A DNA stretch of 64,000 nucleotides from Novosphingobium decolorationis (GTDB lineage Bacteria > Pseudomonadota > Alphaproteobacteria > Sphingomonadales > Sphingomonadaceae): NCBI RefSeq assembly GCF_018417475.1, contig NZ_CP054856.1:620001-684000 (forward strand), given 5' to 3'. The translations under genes and the position numbers were made by a program. The notes beneath the pieces are model-generated. The model had not been told where the DNA came from. It saw only the letters and a program-made list of their open reading frames with translations, and ran no database searches. Positions 1 to 10,063 of this stretch are shown one piece after another (positions within the stretch are counted from its first letter, which is position 1; the number at the start of each line of letters is the position of its first letter).

Positions 1-163
1 CGATGACATGCTCGGAACGCACATGCTCGATCTTGAGCCAGGACATGATCGCTCCCGAGCCCATCCACAGGAGGACCTGGATCCCCACACAGACTGCCAG
101 CCATTTGTGAAGGCGACTGCCCAGGATGTGCAGCTTCTGCTTGCGCGAACGCGGTAAAGCCAC
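1..163 (-). CDS. PepSY-associated membrane protein, N-terminal part (cut by window edge)
   Basis: Reading the minus strand from a GTG at 163 gives about 54 residues. A basic start (RSRKQK) is followed by LHKWLAVCVGIQVLLWMGSG, a first membrane helix of the type that opens PepSY-associated transmembrane proteins (PiuB-like), which are usually linked to iron uptake or periplasmic reductase systems. A purine-rich stretch (GAAGAGGGGGG) lies just upstream of the GTG and supports this start. The rest of the protein is outside the window, so its PepSY domains cannot be checked. The family call rests only on this N-terminal pattern. Confidence 0.6.
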   Translation of the reverse strand, partial: MALPRSRKQKLHILGSRLHKWLAVCVGIQVLLWMGSGAIMSWLKIEHVRSEHVI

Positions 164-265
164 GTGTTCCCCCCTCTTCGCCAGGCCCACAACGATGAGA
201 GCCCGAACACCCAAGGTTTCGCGAAAAGACGGGAAAGGCAACAGGAAGGTAGGAAGGAAATGATC

Positions 266-376
266 CAAGGGGCCATTGCCCCTTGACCCCGAAATGGGCA
301 GCGTCGCCTTTCTCGGCCTGCGTCGCGCGCGGGACGTGAGCTGGACAGTTCGGGGAGCCCGAGGGCAATGGCCCTC
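266..376. repeat. Paired palindromes in opposite orientation (REPIN-like)
   Basis: Two hairpins share a core. Positions 266-285 contain CAAGGGG-CCATTG-CCCCTTG, and 361-376 contain GAGGGC-AATG-GCCCTC, whose reverse complement carries the same GGCCATTGCCC core. Between them CCCCGAA near 288 and TTCGGGG near 348 are also complementary, so the segment could fold as one nested hairpin. It occupies the gap between the oxidoreductase stop and the PepSY gene. The second hairpin directly follows the oxidoreductase stop but has no T-run, so it is not a classic terminator. Confidence 0.5.
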
Positions 377-384
377 GGCAAATC

Positions 385-1446
385 CTACTTCCGACCTGCC
401 TCTTCCAACACCTCGGCCAGCGCCACGCGCTGCCCGGTCCGGCTCGCCGTGCGCGCGGCCTCGATCACCGCCTGGACGAGGACGATGTCCTCACCCGACA
501 CCGCGACCGGCTTCTCGCCCCGGCACGCGGCGGCGACATCCTCGTAGAAACGTTCCTGGCACCCACGCGGAAGGGGCGTCTCGTGGCGAGCACCTTCGCC
601 ATCAAAGCGCACCAGCGGTTCGGGATCGCGGCCCCAGTCGGGATCGCCGGGGCGCATGCCCGCAACGGATTGGGCTTCCTGTGGATCGATGCCGTTCTTC
701 AGAAGTGAGCCGCCCGTGCCGTGGACACGGAAGCGAGGTTCGCCGCCCGCCACGCACATTCCGGCATGAAGGATGGCGCGCAACTGTGGGTAGTGGAGCG
801 TGACGTGCGCGTAGTCGTCCGACCGGCCGCCCTCGCGCAGCGCTGCGATATCGGCGCTTACGGCTTCGGGCGCACCGAACAGGCACAGCGCCTGATCGAC
901 AAGGTGGGGACCAAGATCGAACCACACGCCCGAGCCTTCGCTGCCGTCCTCGCGCCAGCGCTCGCGCACCTTGGGGCGGAAGCGGTCGAAGTGGGATTCG
1001 AAGTGGACGACGCGGCCGATCTCCCCTGCCGCAATGGCCGCTTCGATGGCGAGGAAATCGGCATCACCGCGCCGGTTGTGAAAGGCGGTGACGACGCGGT
1101 TTGCCCTCTTGGCGCGCGCGACAAGATCCTGCGCGCTCGCCAGATCGAGGGTGAAGGGCTTGTCGACGACGACGTGCTTGCCCGCGTCGAGCGCCTGCTG
1201 GGCCAGCTGCGCATGCGTGGCGCTGGGGGTGGCGATCACGACAAGGTCGATCGCGGGATCGTCCAGCAGATCGACGATGTCGGGCACCCGTGCGAGGCCG
1301 GGCAGAGGCAGCTCGGCCTCGGCCCGGCGGCTTACCACCGCGCGCAGGTCAAGGCCGGTGCAGGCCGCAATGTAGGGTGCGTGAAACACCCGCGCGGCCA
1401 TGCCGTTTCCGACAAGACCCACGCCAAGGCGCGGCGAAGCACTCAA
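385..1446 (-). CDS. Gfo/Idh/MocA family NAD(P)-dependent oxidoreductase
   Basis: The 353-residue product starts with a Rossmann nucleotide-binding segment ([18 protein letters not shown]). It has the family EKP-like motif as VVDKPFTLD near residue 95 and a C-terminal alpha/beta domain typical of sugar or inositol dehydrogenases. The start is a TTG whose last two bases form part of the pyrG stop (TTGA overlap), so translation is probably coupled to pyrG; no ATG lies near the N-terminus. The substrate cannot be told from sequence. A strong hairpin, but no T-run, follows the stop. Confidence 0.85.
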   Translation of the reverse strand: MSASPRLGVGLVGNGMAARVFHAPYIAACTGLDLRAVVSRRAEAELPLPGLARVPDIVDLLDDPAIDLVVIATPSATHAQLAQQALDAGKHVVVDKPFTLDLASAQDLVARAKRANRVVTAFHNRRGDADFLAIEAAIAAGEIGRVVHFESHFDRFRPKVRERWREDGSEGSGVWFDLGPHLVDQALCLFGAPEAVSADIAALREGGRSDDYAHVTLHYPQLRAILHAGMCVAGGEPRFRVHGTGGSLLKNGIDPQEAQSVAGMRPGDPDWGRDPEPLVRFDGEGARHETPLPRGCQERFYEDVAAACRGEKPVAVSGEDIVLVQAVIEAARTASRTGQRVALAEVLEEAGRK

Positions 1447-3074
1447 ACCAGGCGCGAGTGCTGGAGCGCGGCCGCCACGAAGCCCGAGAACAGCGGGTGC
1501 GGTTCAAACGGACGCGACTTAAGTTCGGGGTGGAACTGCACGCCCACGAAGAACGGGTGATCGGGACGCTCGACGATTTCGGGCAGCAGGCCATCGGGCG
1601 ACATGCCCGAGAAGATCAGGCCGTCCTTTTCGAGCGCGTCGCGGTACTTGCCGTTGACTTCGTAGCGGTGGCGGTGGCGCTCGGAAATCTCGGTCGCGCC
1701 GCCGTAGATGCTGGAAACCTGGCTGTTGCCGTCCAGCTTGGCGGTGTAGGCGCCAAGGCGCATGGTGCCGCCCAGATCGCCGCCTTCGGCGCGGGTTTCC
1801 AGGCCTTCCTTGCCCATCCACTCGGTGATGATGCCCACCACCGGCTCGTCGGTCGGGCCGAACTCGGTCGAGCTTGCCGCAGCGATGCCCGCCGCGCGCG
1901 CGCCCTCGATGCAGGCCATCTGCATACCCAGGCAAATGCCGAAGAAGGGCACCTTGCGCTCGCGCGCAAAGCGCACCGCCGCGATCTTGCCCTCGGTCCC
2001 GCGCTCACCGAAGCCGCCGGGCACGAGAATGCCGTGCATGGGTTCGAGCGCGTGCGCGATCTCGGCATCGGACTGCTCGAAGATTTCCGCGTCGAGCCAC
2101 TTGATCTTGACCTTGGCCTTGTTGGCCATGCCGCCATGGACGAGCGCCTCGTTCAGCGACTTGTAGGCATCGGGCAGGCCGACGTACTTGCCCACGACAC
2201 CGATGGTGACTTCGCCTTCCGGGTTCTGGAAGCGATCGACGATGCCGGTCCAGCGCGACAGTTCCGGCGCGGGCGAATTGAGGCCGAAGTGATGCAGCAC
2301 CTCGGCGTCGAGACCCTCGGCGTGGTACTGGAGCGGCACCGCGTAGATGTTGGGCGCGTCGAGCGCAGGAATGACCGCTTCGCGGCGCACGTTGCAGAAC
2401 AGAGCGATCTTGGCGCGCTCGCTCTCGGGCAGTTCGTGCTCGCAGCGGCACAGAAGGATGTCGGGCTGGATGCCAAGGCCGGTCATCTCGCGCACCGAGT
2501 GCTGGGTCGGCTTGGTCTTCAGCTCACCCGCCGCCGCAATGTAGGGCACCAGCGTGACGTGGACGAAACAGGTGTTCTCGCGGCCCAGCTCGTTGCGCAT
2601 CTGGCGCAGCGCCTCGATGAAGGGCAGGCCTTCGATGTCGCCCACCGTGCCGCCGACTTCGCACAGCACGAAGTCGAGGTCCTCGGTGTCGGCCTGCGCG
2701 AAGTTCTTGATCGCGTCGGTGACGTGCGGGATGACCTGGACGGTGGCGCCGAGGTAGTCGCCGCGGCGCTCCTTGGCGATGATATCCTGGTAGATGCGGC
2801 CCGAGGTGATGTTGTCGCCCTGGTGCGCCGAGACGCCGGTGAAGCGTTCATAGTGGCCAAGGTCAAGGTCGGCTTCCGCACCGTCGTCGGTCACGAAGAC
2901 CTCGCCGTGCTGGTACGGGCTCATCGTGCCCGGGTCGACGTTGAGATAGGGGTCGAACTTGCGGATTCGCACTCGGAACCCACGGGCCTGCAGCAACGCG
3001 GCCAGGCTGGCGGCCATGAGGCCCTTGCCAAGCGAGGAGACCACGCCGCCGGTGATGAAGATGTGCCGCGCCAT
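1443..3074 (-). CDS. pyrG: CTP synthase
   Basis: CTP synthase makes CTP from UTP, ATP and glutamine. The 543 residues match the family length. The N-terminal amidoligase domain opens with [13 protein letters not shown] (ATP loop) and contains [14 protein letters not shown]. The C-terminal class I glutamine amidotransferase domain has the nucleophile Cys in FFGICLGMQ and the His-Glu pair in [13 protein letters not shown]. The ATG at 3074 directly precedes the conserved [10 protein letters not shown] start. It lies downstream of tpiA and secG on the same strand, but the terminator after secG suggests that pyrG has its own promoter. Confidence 0.98.
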   Translation of the reverse strand: MARHIFITGGVVSSLGKGLMAASLAALLQARGFRVRIRKFDPYLNVDPGTMSPYQHGEVFVTDDGAEADLDLGHYERFTGVSAHQGDNITSGRIYQDIIAKERRGDYLGATVQVIPHVTDAIKNFAQADTEDLDFVLCEVGGTVGDIEGLPFIEALRQMRNELGRENTCFVHVTLVPYIAAAGELKTKPTQHSVREMTGLGIQPDILLCRCEHELPESERAKIALFCNVRREAVIPALDAPNIYAVPLQYHAEGLDAEVLHHFGLNSPAPELSRWTGIVDRFQNPEGEVTIGVVGKYVGLPDAYKSLNEALVHGGMANKAKVKIKWLDAEIFEQSDAEIAHALEPMHGILVPGGFGERGTEGKIAAVRFARERKVPFFGICLGMQMACIEGARAAGIAAASSTEFGPTDEPVVGIITEWMGKEGLETRAEGGDLGGTMRLGAYTAKLDGNSQVSSIYGGATEISERHRHRYEVNGKYRDALEKDGLIFSGMSPDGLLPEIVERPDHPFFVGVQFHPELKSRPFEPHPLFSGFVAAALQHSRLV

Positions 3075-3144
3075 GGGAATTGGGCCTTAAATTGCGTGGG
3101 GGGTTCAGCGCAAGCGCCAAGAACCCGAATCCACAGGTCAAACT

Positions 3145-3180
3145 CAATAAAATGCCGCCTGACTGCGCCAGACGGCATTT
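3145..3180 (-). terminator. Rho-independent terminator after secG
   Basis: Read on the minus strand, AAATGCCG pairs with CGGCATTT (3150-3180) with a CTG/CAG inner extension, followed by TTATT. It lies between the secG stop and the pyrG start, so it should end secG transcription. Confidence 0.75.
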
Positions 3181-3244
3181 CGGTTACAATGCTGTTTCGA
3201 GACGGCTCCGGACTTTCCGATCCGAACTCGCCTTCGCGAAGCTC

Positions 3245-3637
3245 TTACTGCTGCGCGGCTCCGGCGAGCGGATCGTCGTTCGCGGGGGCCGCTGCGGCAC
3301 CCGCCTCCGATTCGCCACCAGCCGAGCCGGCAAGCGGGTCTGCCGGGGCTTCCTGAGCCGCCGGTTCACCGCCACGCTGCAGCGAGGTATCGATATCGCC
3401 GACGCTGTTGGCGTCGACCGCCATCGCGGCAAGAAGAATGCTGAGAACCACGAAAAGACCGGCGAGGATCGAGGTCGCCCGGGTCAGGAAATCGGCCGCG
3501 CCGCGCGCCGACATCAGGCCGCCGGGATTGCCCCCGCCGCCGACGCCAAGGCCACCGCCCTCGGACTTCTGAACCAGGATAACACCGACCAGGGCGGCAG
3601 CTACCAGCGCCTGGACGACGGTCAGGAAAACAAACAT
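3245..3637 (-). CDS. secG: Preprotein translocase subunit SecG
   Basis: SecG is the small accessory subunit of the SecYEG inner-membrane channel. From the ATG at 3637 the protein has about 130 residues. The first helix is MFVFLTVVQALVAAALVGVILVQ, then comes the Gly-rich loop (KSEGGGLGVGGGGNPGG) and the FLTRAT motif before the second helix, all typical of SecG. The reading frame extends 18 codons further upstream, but those residues do not look like SecG. The C-terminal tail after the second helix is long and Ala/Gly/Pro rich, as in many alphaproteobacteria. The tpiA-secG order on one strand is common in this class. Confidence 0.93.
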   Translation of the reverse strand: MFVFLTVVQALVAAALVGVILVQKSEGGGLGVGGGGNPGGLMSARGAADFLTRATSILAGLFVVLSILLAAMAVDANSVGDIDTSLQRGGEPAAQEAPADPLAGSAGGESEAGAAAAPANDDPLAGAAQQ

Positions 3638-3864
3638 CAGCTCGATCTCAGCTCTTCTCAACGGGCCTGCAAACAAGATCACAGACCGCAATCACAAGCG
3701 GCGCAGATAAGCGCAACGCCCCCCGAACGCAACCCGGCCCGGACACGGGATTCGACATGCACGGCCGCGCAGACACGACAACCCTGCCGCCCTCACCCAG
3801 CCTTGTCCGCGCGCGGGCGCGAGCAAGTACCGGAAGATCAGGCGCTTACTTCGTCACCTACAGC

Positions 3865-4623
3865 TCAGTCGGCGGCCAGCGTCGCGGCCGCGCCGACGAT
3901 GGAGAGGAAGCTCTCCGCGCTCAGGCTCGCCCCACCGACGAGCGCACCGCCCACCTCGGGGACCGAAAGCAGCTCGGCGGCGTTCTCGGCCTTGACCGAA
4001 CCGCCGTAGAGGATGCGCACGCCCGTACCGCTCTCGCCGTAGAGCTCGACCAGCTTGGCGCGGATCGCGCGGTGCATCGCCGCGACATCCTCGACCGAAG
4101 GAACGCGGCCCGTGCCGATCGCCCAGATCGGCTCGTAGGCCACGGAAAACTTTTCGGGCGCCTGTTCGCCCTGCGGGCACGAAGCGGCGACCTGGGCCGC
4201 GACGACGCTTTCCGCCTCGCCTGCATCGCGCTGCGCTTCGCTTTCGCCCACGCACAGGATGACGCCCAGGCCCGCGGCGATGGCCGCGTCCGCCTTGGCC
4301 TGTACGTCCGCGTCGCTTTCGCCATGCAGCGTGCGGCGTTCGGAGTGGCCGACGATGGTGAAGTCGGCACCGGCGTCCTTGAGCATCGGGGCGGAGATGT
4401 CACCGGTGAAGGCGCCGCTCTCCTGAATGTGGCAGTCCTGACCACCAACGCCAATGATTTCAGCGGCATCACGTGTACGGTAGATAAGCGTCGCGGGCGG
4501 CGCGACGGCCACCTGAACCCTGGGGAAACGTCCCGCGGCACGGTCGATCGCGCGCACTTCGTTCAGCATCGCGCGCGTGCCGTTCATTTTCCAGTTTCCG
4601 ACGATGTAAGGCAATCCGGCCAT
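3865..4623 (-). CDS. tpiA: Triosephosphate isomerase
   Basis: This enzyme interconverts dihydroxyacetone phosphate and glyceraldehyde 3-phosphate in glycolysis and gluconeogenesis. The 252 residues fit the family. Substrate-binding Asn and Lys are in YIVGNWKMNG, the catalytic His in FTIVGHSERR, the catalytic Glu in VAYEPIWAIGTG, and the phosphate-binding loop is ILYGGSVKAENA. The ATG at 4623 was chosen over the one ten codons upstream because the conserved N-terminus begins here and AAGGGA precedes it at good spacing. Confidence 0.97.
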   Translation of the reverse strand: MAGLPYIVGNWKMNGTRAMLNEVRAIDRAAGRFPRVQVAVAPPATLIYRTRDAAEIIGVGGQDCHIQESGAFTGDISAPMLKDAGADFTIVGHSERRTLHGESDADVQAKADAAIAAGLGVILCVGESEAQRDAGEAESVVAAQVAASCPQGEQAPEKFSVAYEPIWAIGTGRVPSVEDVAAMHRAIRAKLVELYGESGTGVRILYGGSVKAENAAELLSVPEVGGALVGGASLSAESFLSIVGAAATLAAD

Positions 4624-5067
4624 CTTGGTCCCTTGATCAAATCGACGACACACCGAGCGAATCCCGCAGATAGGGGAATCGGAACGCCGTTGTAGCGGGG
4701 CGCTGCTAGGCCAGCACTAGCGGATTTGTCAAAGCCGGGGGAGACTTCTCTTTCCACTGCGCCCAATTCGGGACCGCCCAGGAGCGACGACTGCACGCGC
4801 CGGAAACGAGCCCCCGGAATATTCGCACGAAGGAGCAAGCAAGCCTCCATTCATCGAGGCCGCGCCACCACGGGGCTCTGTCGCACCGCACCCGCGTGTC
4901 CGAAACCACAGAAATCGGGCGCAAAGCGATGCGATGCCATTGCAGGACGGCGAAAGCCCCCCTAAAGCCTGCGCCATTTCCCGCCTCCTGCATGAAGGCC
5001 CCTGCCCCGGCAGGTGGTCCCGGGCAGGAGCGCTTCACAGACCGCTCAGTCAACGGCCGGACAGGAC
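4624..5067. other. 444-base divergent intergenic region between tpiA and the PpiD-like gene
   Basis: Besides the proposed tpiA promoter at 4703-4732, nothing convincing is visible here. Short reading frames cross the region on both strands, but none has a recognisable product or a good ribosome-binding site. No tRNA-like fold was seen. Confidence 0.5.
4703..4732 (-). promoter_or_regulatory. Possible sigma-70-type promoter for tpiA-secG
   Basis: On the minus strand a perfect TTGACA (4732-4727) is followed after 18 bases by TAGCAG (4708-4703), about 80 bases before the tpiA start. The -10 match is weak (3 of 6), so this is a sequence-based guess. Confidence 0.4.
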
Positions 5068-7038
5068 ATGCTCAGCTTCTTCAGATCGTTCATCAAGTCC
5101 AAGATCGGCGCGGCCATCGCGCTGGTCGTGCTCGGCGTCATCGCCCTCGCCTTCGCCAGCGGCGACATCGCCGGCATCCAGGGTGCGGGCAGCGCAGGCG
5201 ATGCCAACACCGTGGCCAGCGTCGGCGACGAGACCATCGACGCCAATGAACTGGCACAGGGCGCGAACTCCGCGCTGCGCCGCGTTCAGCAGAACAACCC
5301 GCAGGCCTCGATGAGCCAGCTGCTCGCGCAGGGCGGGCTCGACACGATCCTCGACGAGCTGGTCCAGCGCACCGCCTTCTTCGCCTTCGGCAAGGAGCAC
5401 GGGATCGTCGCCGGGGACCGCCTGGTCGACAGCGAGATCGCGCAGATCGCCGCGTTCCAGGGCGTCGACGGCAAGTTCGACCAGAACACCTTCCGCCAGG
5501 CGCTCGCCCAGCAGGGCCTCTCCGAGAAGGCGCTGCGCGAGGACATCGCGCAAGGCCTTGTCGGCCAGCAGCTCGCCAGCCCGGCGCAGTTCGGCGCGAA
5601 GATGCCCGCCTACATGGCCAAGCGCTACGCCGCGATGATCGACGAGACCCGCAGCGGCTCGGTCCTGGCCCTGCCCTCGATGCTGTTCGTGCCCGAGGAT
5701 GAGCCCGACACGAAGACGCTCAAGGCCTTCTACGACAGCCACACCCAGAACTTCATCCGGCCCGAGCGCCGCATGATGCGCTACGCGCAGTTCACCATCG
5801 ATTCGATGTCGGCGCCCGCCGCCCCCACCGACGCGCAGATCGAAGCGGCCTACAAGGCCAACGCCGCGCGCTACGCCGCCAAGGACGACCGCCGCATCAC
5901 CCAGGTGATCGCGCCGACCGAGGACGCGGCCAAGGCCATCGTCACGGCCGTCAAGGGCGGCAAGACGCTCGAAGCGGCCGCCACCGAAAAGGGTCTCTCC
6001 GCGGCCAAGCTGGAATTCTTCAGCCGCAAGGACCTCACCGACCAGTTCGCCAAGCCCGTCTCCGATGCGGTCTTCGCCGCCAAGGTGGGCGAGCTTGCCG
6101 CTCCCGCCAAGTCGGCGCTGGGCTGGCACGTCGTGCGCGTCGAGGAAGAAAGCACCAAGCCTGCGCGCACCCTCGCGGACGCACGCGACGAACTCGTTAC
6201 CGAGCTCGAAGCCGATGCGAAGCGCAAGGCGTTCGCCGCCAAGCTCGAAGGCATCGAGGACCAGTTCGCCGACGGTGCGAGCCTGCCCGAAGTTGCCAAG
6301 TCGCTGGGTGTCGAGGTCGAGACCACCGGCCCCGTCACCGCCGATGGCCGCATCTACGGCGAAATCGACAAGAGCGTCGATGAGGGCCTCCAGCCGCTTC
6401 TCGCCACCGTCTTCAAGATGCAGCAGGAGCAGCCCCAGCTCACCCAGATGGGCCAGGGCCAGAACTTCGAGGCGAACCGTCCCTTCGTGATCTACGACGT
6501 GACCGAGATCACTCCCTCCGCGCCCGCGCCGTTCGACGACATCCAGGACGACGTGAAGTCGGCCTGGGCGCTCGACGCCGGTTCGAAGGCGGCCAAGGCC
6601 GCCGCGCTCAAGGTGCGCAAGGCCATGGCCGGGGGCAAGACCATGGCCCAGGCCATGAAGGACCTGGGCAAGCGCCTGCCCCCGATCGAGGAGCTGGGCA
6701 TGTCGCGCGCGACGCTCAGCCGCGCGCTCCAGGAAGGCCGCCAGGTGCCCCCGCCCGTCTCGCTCATGTTCCACATGACCAAGGACAGCGTGAAGGTGCA
6801 GTCGGCCGACGGCGAGCGCGGATGGTTCGTGGTCCAGCTCAAGGACATCAAGGCCGGCAAGGTTCAGTCCGACGAGATGATCGCGCAGGCCCGCCAGGAA
6901 CTGGGCGCCCAGATGGGCAACGCCTTCGTCACCTCGCTCGGCCATGCCGTCGCCGGGGAAATGAAGGTCGAGAAGAACGCCGCGACCATCAAGGCCGTGC
7001 GCGAGCGCCTGGGCGGCACCGCCCAGCCCGGCGCCTGA
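5068..7038 (+). CDS. PpiD-like membrane-anchored peptidyl-prolyl isomerase/chaperone
   Basis: The 656-residue protein has a single N-terminal membrane helix (about residues 10-32), a SurA-N-like chaperone region to about 160, and a parvulin-type domain near 270-367 ending in GWHVVRVEEES. This layout is that of PpiD/SurA-like proteins, which sit at the periplasmic face of the inner membrane and assist folding of exported proteins. The ATG at 5068 begins the conserved MLSFFRSFIKSKIG start; the frame continues 18 codons upstream without homologous-looking sequence. Only about 50 bases separate it from trpE, so the two may be cotranscribed. Confidence 0.88.
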   Translation: MLSFFRSFIKSKIGAAIALVVLGVIALAFASGDIAGIQGAGSAGDANTVASVGDETIDANELAQGANSALRRVQQNNPQASMSQLLAQGGLDTILDELVQRTAFFAFGKEHGIVAGDRLVDSEIAQIAAFQGVDGKFDQNTFRQALAQQGLSEKALREDIAQGLVGQQLASPAQFGAKMPAYMAKRYAAMIDETRSGSVLALPSMLFVPEDEPDTKTLKAFYDSHTQNFIRPERRMMRYAQFTIDSMSAPAAPTDAQIEAAYKANAARYAAKDDRRITQVIAPTEDAAKAIVTAVKGGKTLEAAATEKGLSAAKLEFFSRKDLTDQFAKPVSDAVFAAKVGELAAPAKSALGWHVVRVEEESTKPARTLADARDELVTELEADAKRKAFAAKLEGIEDQFADGASLPEVAKSLGVEVETTGPVTADGRIYGEIDKSVDEGLQPLLATVFKMQQEQPQLTQMGQGQNFEANRPFVIYDVTEITPSAPAPFDDIQDDVKSAWALDAGSKAAKAAALKVRKAMAGGKTMAQAMKDLGKRLPPIEELGMSRATLSRALQEGRQVPPPVSLMFHMTKDSVKVQSADGERGWFVVQLKDIKAGKVQSDEMIAQARQELGAQMGNAFVTSLGHAVAGEMKVEKNAATIKAVRERLGGTAQPGA

Positions 7039-7089
7039 TCGCCCTCCACCACCTTCCACACACCATCCGATAACGAAACCAGCAGGACC

Positions 7090-8637
7090 ATGACGACACA
7101 GCGCCAGACCAGCAGCGATGCCATCCGTACCGACGCCCAGACGCGGCTCTCGAACGGAAAGCCCGCGCTGGTCTGGCGCCGTCTCGTGGCCGATACCCAG
7201 ACGCCGGTGGGCGCCGCGCTCAAGCTGTTCGAGGACGGCCGCGGCGACTTCCTGCTCGAATCGGTGGAAGGCGGCGCCCAGCGCGGGCGCTACAGCCTTC
7301 TCGGCCTCGACCCCGACCTGGTCTTCCGCGCGCAGGGCCACGAGGCCCAGATCAACCGCACCTGGAAGAGCGACACCGACGCCTTCACCCCTCTTCCGGG
7401 CGACAGCCTGGTCGAACTGCGCACGCTGGTCGAAAGCTGCCGCATCGACGTTCCCGCCGAACTCCCGCCTGCGCTCGCCTGCGTGGTCGGGTACTTCGGC
7501 TACGAGACCATCGGCCTTGTCGAGAAGCTGCCGCGCGCGCCGCAGAGCGAACTCGACGTGCCCGACATGCTCTTCGTGCGCCCCTCGATCCTGCTCGTCT
7601 TCGACAGCCTGGGCGACGAGCTCTTCTGCATCGCCCCGCTCTGGCCCGAGAGCGCGGCCGACCCGGCCCGCGCCATCGAGGCCGCCGAAGACCGCATCGC
7701 CGAGACGCTGCGCCGCCTCAACGAGCCGGTGCCCGCCAGCCCCGTCCTCACGGACCTTCCCGAGCCGGTCCAGACCCCGGTCCTCAAGCCCGGTGAATAC
7801 GAGGCGATGGTCACGCGCGCCAAGGACTACATCACGGCGGGCGACATCTTCCAGATCGTGCTTGCGCAGCGCTTCACCTGCGAGTTCCCGCTGCCCCCGC
7901 TCGCGCTCTACCGCGCGCTGCGCCGCGTGAACCCCTCGCCCTTCCTCTACTTCCTCGACTTGCCTGGCTTTGCCGTCGTCGGCTCGAGCCCGGAGATCCT
8001 CGTGCGCGTACGCAAGGATGAGGACGGCCAGCCGCAGGTCACCATCCGCCCGATCGCGGGCACCCGCCCGCGCGGCAAGACCGAGGCCGAGGACAAGGCC
8101 AACGAGATCAGCCTGCTCGACGACCAGAAGGAACGCGCCGAGCACCTCATGCTGCTCGACCTTGGCCGCAACGATGTCGGTCGCGTCTCCACGGCGGGCT
8201 CGGTCGAGGTGACCGACAGCTACACCATCGAGCGCTACAGCCACGTCATGCACATCGTCTCGAACGTGGTCGGAACGCTCGACACCAGGACCCACGATGC
8301 CATCGACGCGGTCTTTGCCGGTTTCCCGGCGGGCACCGTCTCGGGCGCGCCCAAGGTCCGCGCCTGCCAGATCATCGCCGAGCTCGAACCCGAAACGCGC
8401 GGCGCCTACGCGGGCGGCGTCGGGTACTTCTCACCCGACGGCTCGCTCGATTCGTGCATTGTCCTGCGCACCGGCGTCCTCAAGGACGGGGTGCTCCACG
8501 TTCAGGCGGGCGCAGGCATCGTCGCCGACAGCGACCCGACCTCGGAACAGAACGAGTGCCTCCACAAGTCGGGCGCGCTCTTCGCCGCCGCACGCGAGGC
8601 GATCCGCATCGCCGGGGAACCGGGCTTCGGACAGTGA
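7090..8637 (+). CDS. trpE: Anthranilate synthase component I
   Basis: TrpE converts chorismate to anthranilate using ammonia from TrpG, the first step of tryptophan synthesis. The 515 residues contain the LLES feedback-binding motif ([10 protein letters not shown]) and the C-terminal chorismate-binding domain with [23 protein letters not shown] and [12 protein letters not shown]. The intact LLES motif suggests feedback inhibition by tryptophan. No leader peptide or attenuator is visible in the 50 bases upstream. The stop overlaps the next start as GTGA. Confidence 0.97.
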   Translation: MTTQRQTSSDAIRTDAQTRLSNGKPALVWRRLVADTQTPVGAALKLFEDGRGDFLLESVEGGAQRGRYSLLGLDPDLVFRAQGHEAQINRTWKSDTDAFTPLPGDSLVELRTLVESCRIDVPAELPPALACVVGYFGYETIGLVEKLPRAPQSELDVPDMLFVRPSILLVFDSLGDELFCIAPLWPESAADPARAIEAAEDRIAETLRRLNEPVPASPVLTDLPEPVQTPVLKPGEYEAMVTRAKDYITAGDIFQIVLAQRFTCEFPLPPLALYRALRRVNPSPFLYFLDLPGFAVVGSSPEILVRVRKDEDGQPQVTIRPIAGTRPRGKTEAEDKANEISLLDDQKERAEHLMLLDLGRNDVGRVSTAGSVEVTDSYTIERYSHVMHIVSNVVGTLDTRTHDAIDAVFAGFPAGTVSGAPKVRACQIIAELEPETRGAYAGGVGYFSPDGSLDSCIVLRTGVLKDGVLHVQAGAGIVADSDPTSEQNECLHKSGALFAAAREAIRIAGEPGFGQ

Positions 8638-9470
8638 ACCGCGCACGGGCGGCTCTCGCCCCCGCTGCGCTGGCCCTGCTGCTGCTCGGCGCCTGTTCCT
8701 CCACCGAGAACGCCGCCGAGGTCCCGCCGTCCCCGGCCTGCGAAAGCGCACGCTTCGAAGGCACGGCCTTCGTGCACTGCACGGCCGTGCCCGGCCGCCA
8801 CGCGATCCACACCGTGCTCGCGCCCGAGAACGGCGCGCCCTACCGCACGCTGAGCCAGCTCGCCGTCAGCCGACCCGAGGGCAGCGCGCCTGTCGCCTTC
8901 GCGATGAATGCGGGCATGTACGACAGCGCAGGCCAGCCCATCGGCTACTACGTCGAGGAGGGCGAGCGCGTCCACGCGCTCAACACCAACGAGGGCCCGG
9001 GCAACTTTCACCTGCTGCCCAACGGCGTCTTCTTTGGCGATGCCCAGGGGCACTGGCGGGTGATGACGTCCGGCGACTTCGCCGCGAAAGTCACGCACCG
9101 CCCCGCCTTCGGCACGCAGTCGGGGCCAATGCTGGTGATCGACGGCAAGCTGCACCCGGCCATCGATCCCGACGGCACCTCGCACAAGCTGCGCAACGGC
9201 GTGGGCGTCGATGCGACGGGCCGCGCGCACTTCGTGATCGCCGAGGAGCCCGTCTCCTTCGGCAAGCTCGCCCGCTATTTCCGCGACGACCTGCACTGCG
9301 CCAACGCGCTCTTCCTCGACGGCTCGGTCTCCTCCTTGTGGGACCCCGAGCATGGCCGGCTCGACACCGGACCCGAGCTTGGCCCCTTGATCGTCGTCGA
9401 GAAACGCGCGAAGGCGCAAGACACACAGATGCAAGGCGCACCGGCGCAAGGCCAGAAGGCAAACCCATGA
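8634..9470 (+). CDS. Phosphodiester glycosidase-like (NAGPA/DUF2233) lipoprotein
   Basis: The 278-residue product begins, from the GTG at 8634, with a lipoprotein signal ([12 protein letters not shown]), so it is probably anchored to a membrane through its lipobox Cys. The core has features of the NAGPA/DUF2233 phosphodiester-glycosidase family: [38 protein letters not shown] and [13 protein letters not shown]. It overlaps trpE by four bases (GTGA) and trpG by four bases (ATGA), so it is translated within the trp cluster although no link to tryptophan synthesis is known to me. The family call is fairly firm; the substrate is unknown. Confidence 0.82.
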   Translation: MNRARAALAPAALALLLLGACSSTENAAEVPPSPACESARFEGTAFVHCTAVPGRHAIHTVLAPENGAPYRTLSQLAVSRPEGSAPVAFAMNAGMYDSAGQPIGYYVEEGERVHALNTNEGPGNFHLLPNGVFFGDAQGHWRVMTSGDFAAKVTHRPAFGTQSGPMLVIDGKLHPAIDPDGTSHKLRNGVGVDATGRAHFVIAEEPVSFGKLARYFRDDLHCANALFLDGSVSSLWDPEHGRLDTGPELGPLIVVEKRAKAQDTQMQGAPAQGQKANP

Positions 9471-10063
9471 TCCTCGTCATCGACAATTACGACAGCTTCA
9501 CCTGGAACCTGGTCCACTACGTCATGGAACTGGGTGCCGAGGTGAAGGTGGTGCGCAACGACAGCCTCACCGTCGAAGAGGCGCTGGCCTCGGGCGCAAA
9601 GGGCTTCCTCGTCTCGCCCGGCCCCTGCACCCCGAACGAGGCGGGCATCAGCCTCGACCTCGTCGGCGCGGCGGCCGAGAAGGGCCTGCCGCTGCTGGGC
9701 GTGTGCCTGGGCCACCAGTCGATCGGCCAGTTCTTCGGCGGGAAGGTCGTGCGCGGCGGTCTGATGCACGGCAAGACCTCGACCATGACGCACGATGGCA
9801 CCGGCGTCTTTGCGGGGCTCCCTTCGCCCTTCACGGCGACGCGCTACCACTCGCTGATCGTCGAGGACATTCCCGCCTGCCTCAAGGTCAACTGCCGCTC
9901 CGAGGACGGCCACGTCATGGGCTTCGCGCACGAAAGCCTGCCCATCCACGGCGTGCAGTTCCACCCCGAGTCCATCGCCACCGAGCACGGCCACGCGATG
10001 CTGGCGAACTTCCTTACGATCTGCGGGATCGAGGCAAAGCTTCCCGAAAGGCTGAGCGCGTGA
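9467..10063 (+). CDS. trpG: Anthranilate synthase component II (glutamine amidotransferase)
   Basis: TrpG releases ammonia from glutamine for TrpE. The 198 residues start with the conserved [17 protein letters not shown]. They carry the oxyanion segment [11 protein letters not shown], the nucleophile Cys in [11 protein letters not shown], and the His-Glu pair in [11 protein letters not shown]. The close relative PabA cannot be excluded by sequence alone, but the position between trpE and trpD supports TrpG; it may serve both pathways. The ATG overlaps the upstream stop, and the gene ends overlapping the trpD GTG. Confidence 0.95.
   Translation: MILVIDNYDSFTWNLVHYVMELGAEVKVVRNDSLTVEEALASGAKGFLVSPGPCTPNEAGISLDLVGAAAEKGLPLLGVCLGHQSIGQFFGGKVVRGGLMHGKTSTMTHDGTGVFAGLPSPFTATRYHSLIVEDIPACLKVNCRSEDGHVMGFAHESLPIHGVQFHPESIATEHGHAMLANFLTICGIEAKLPERLSA

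Noticed and set aside
1290..3356. 688-codon open frame on the plus strand opposite pyrG
   Set aside because: It is antisense to a highly conserved gene. High-GC third-position bias creates long antisense frames; the translation has no recognisable domain.
4726..5053. Several 79-115-codon frames in the tpiA-PpiD gap
   Set aside because: They overlap each other on both strands, lack ribosome-binding sites and match nothing that I recognise.
7039..7089. Possible trp leader peptide or attenuator before trpE
   Set aside because: Only about 50 bases separate the genes, with no Trp-codon run or alternative hairpins visible.
5050..8295. 1081-codon open frame on the minus strand opposite the PpiD-like gene and trpE
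   Set aside because: It spans two real plus-strand genes and has the Arg/Ala/Gly/Asp-rich, domain-free look of a shadow frame.
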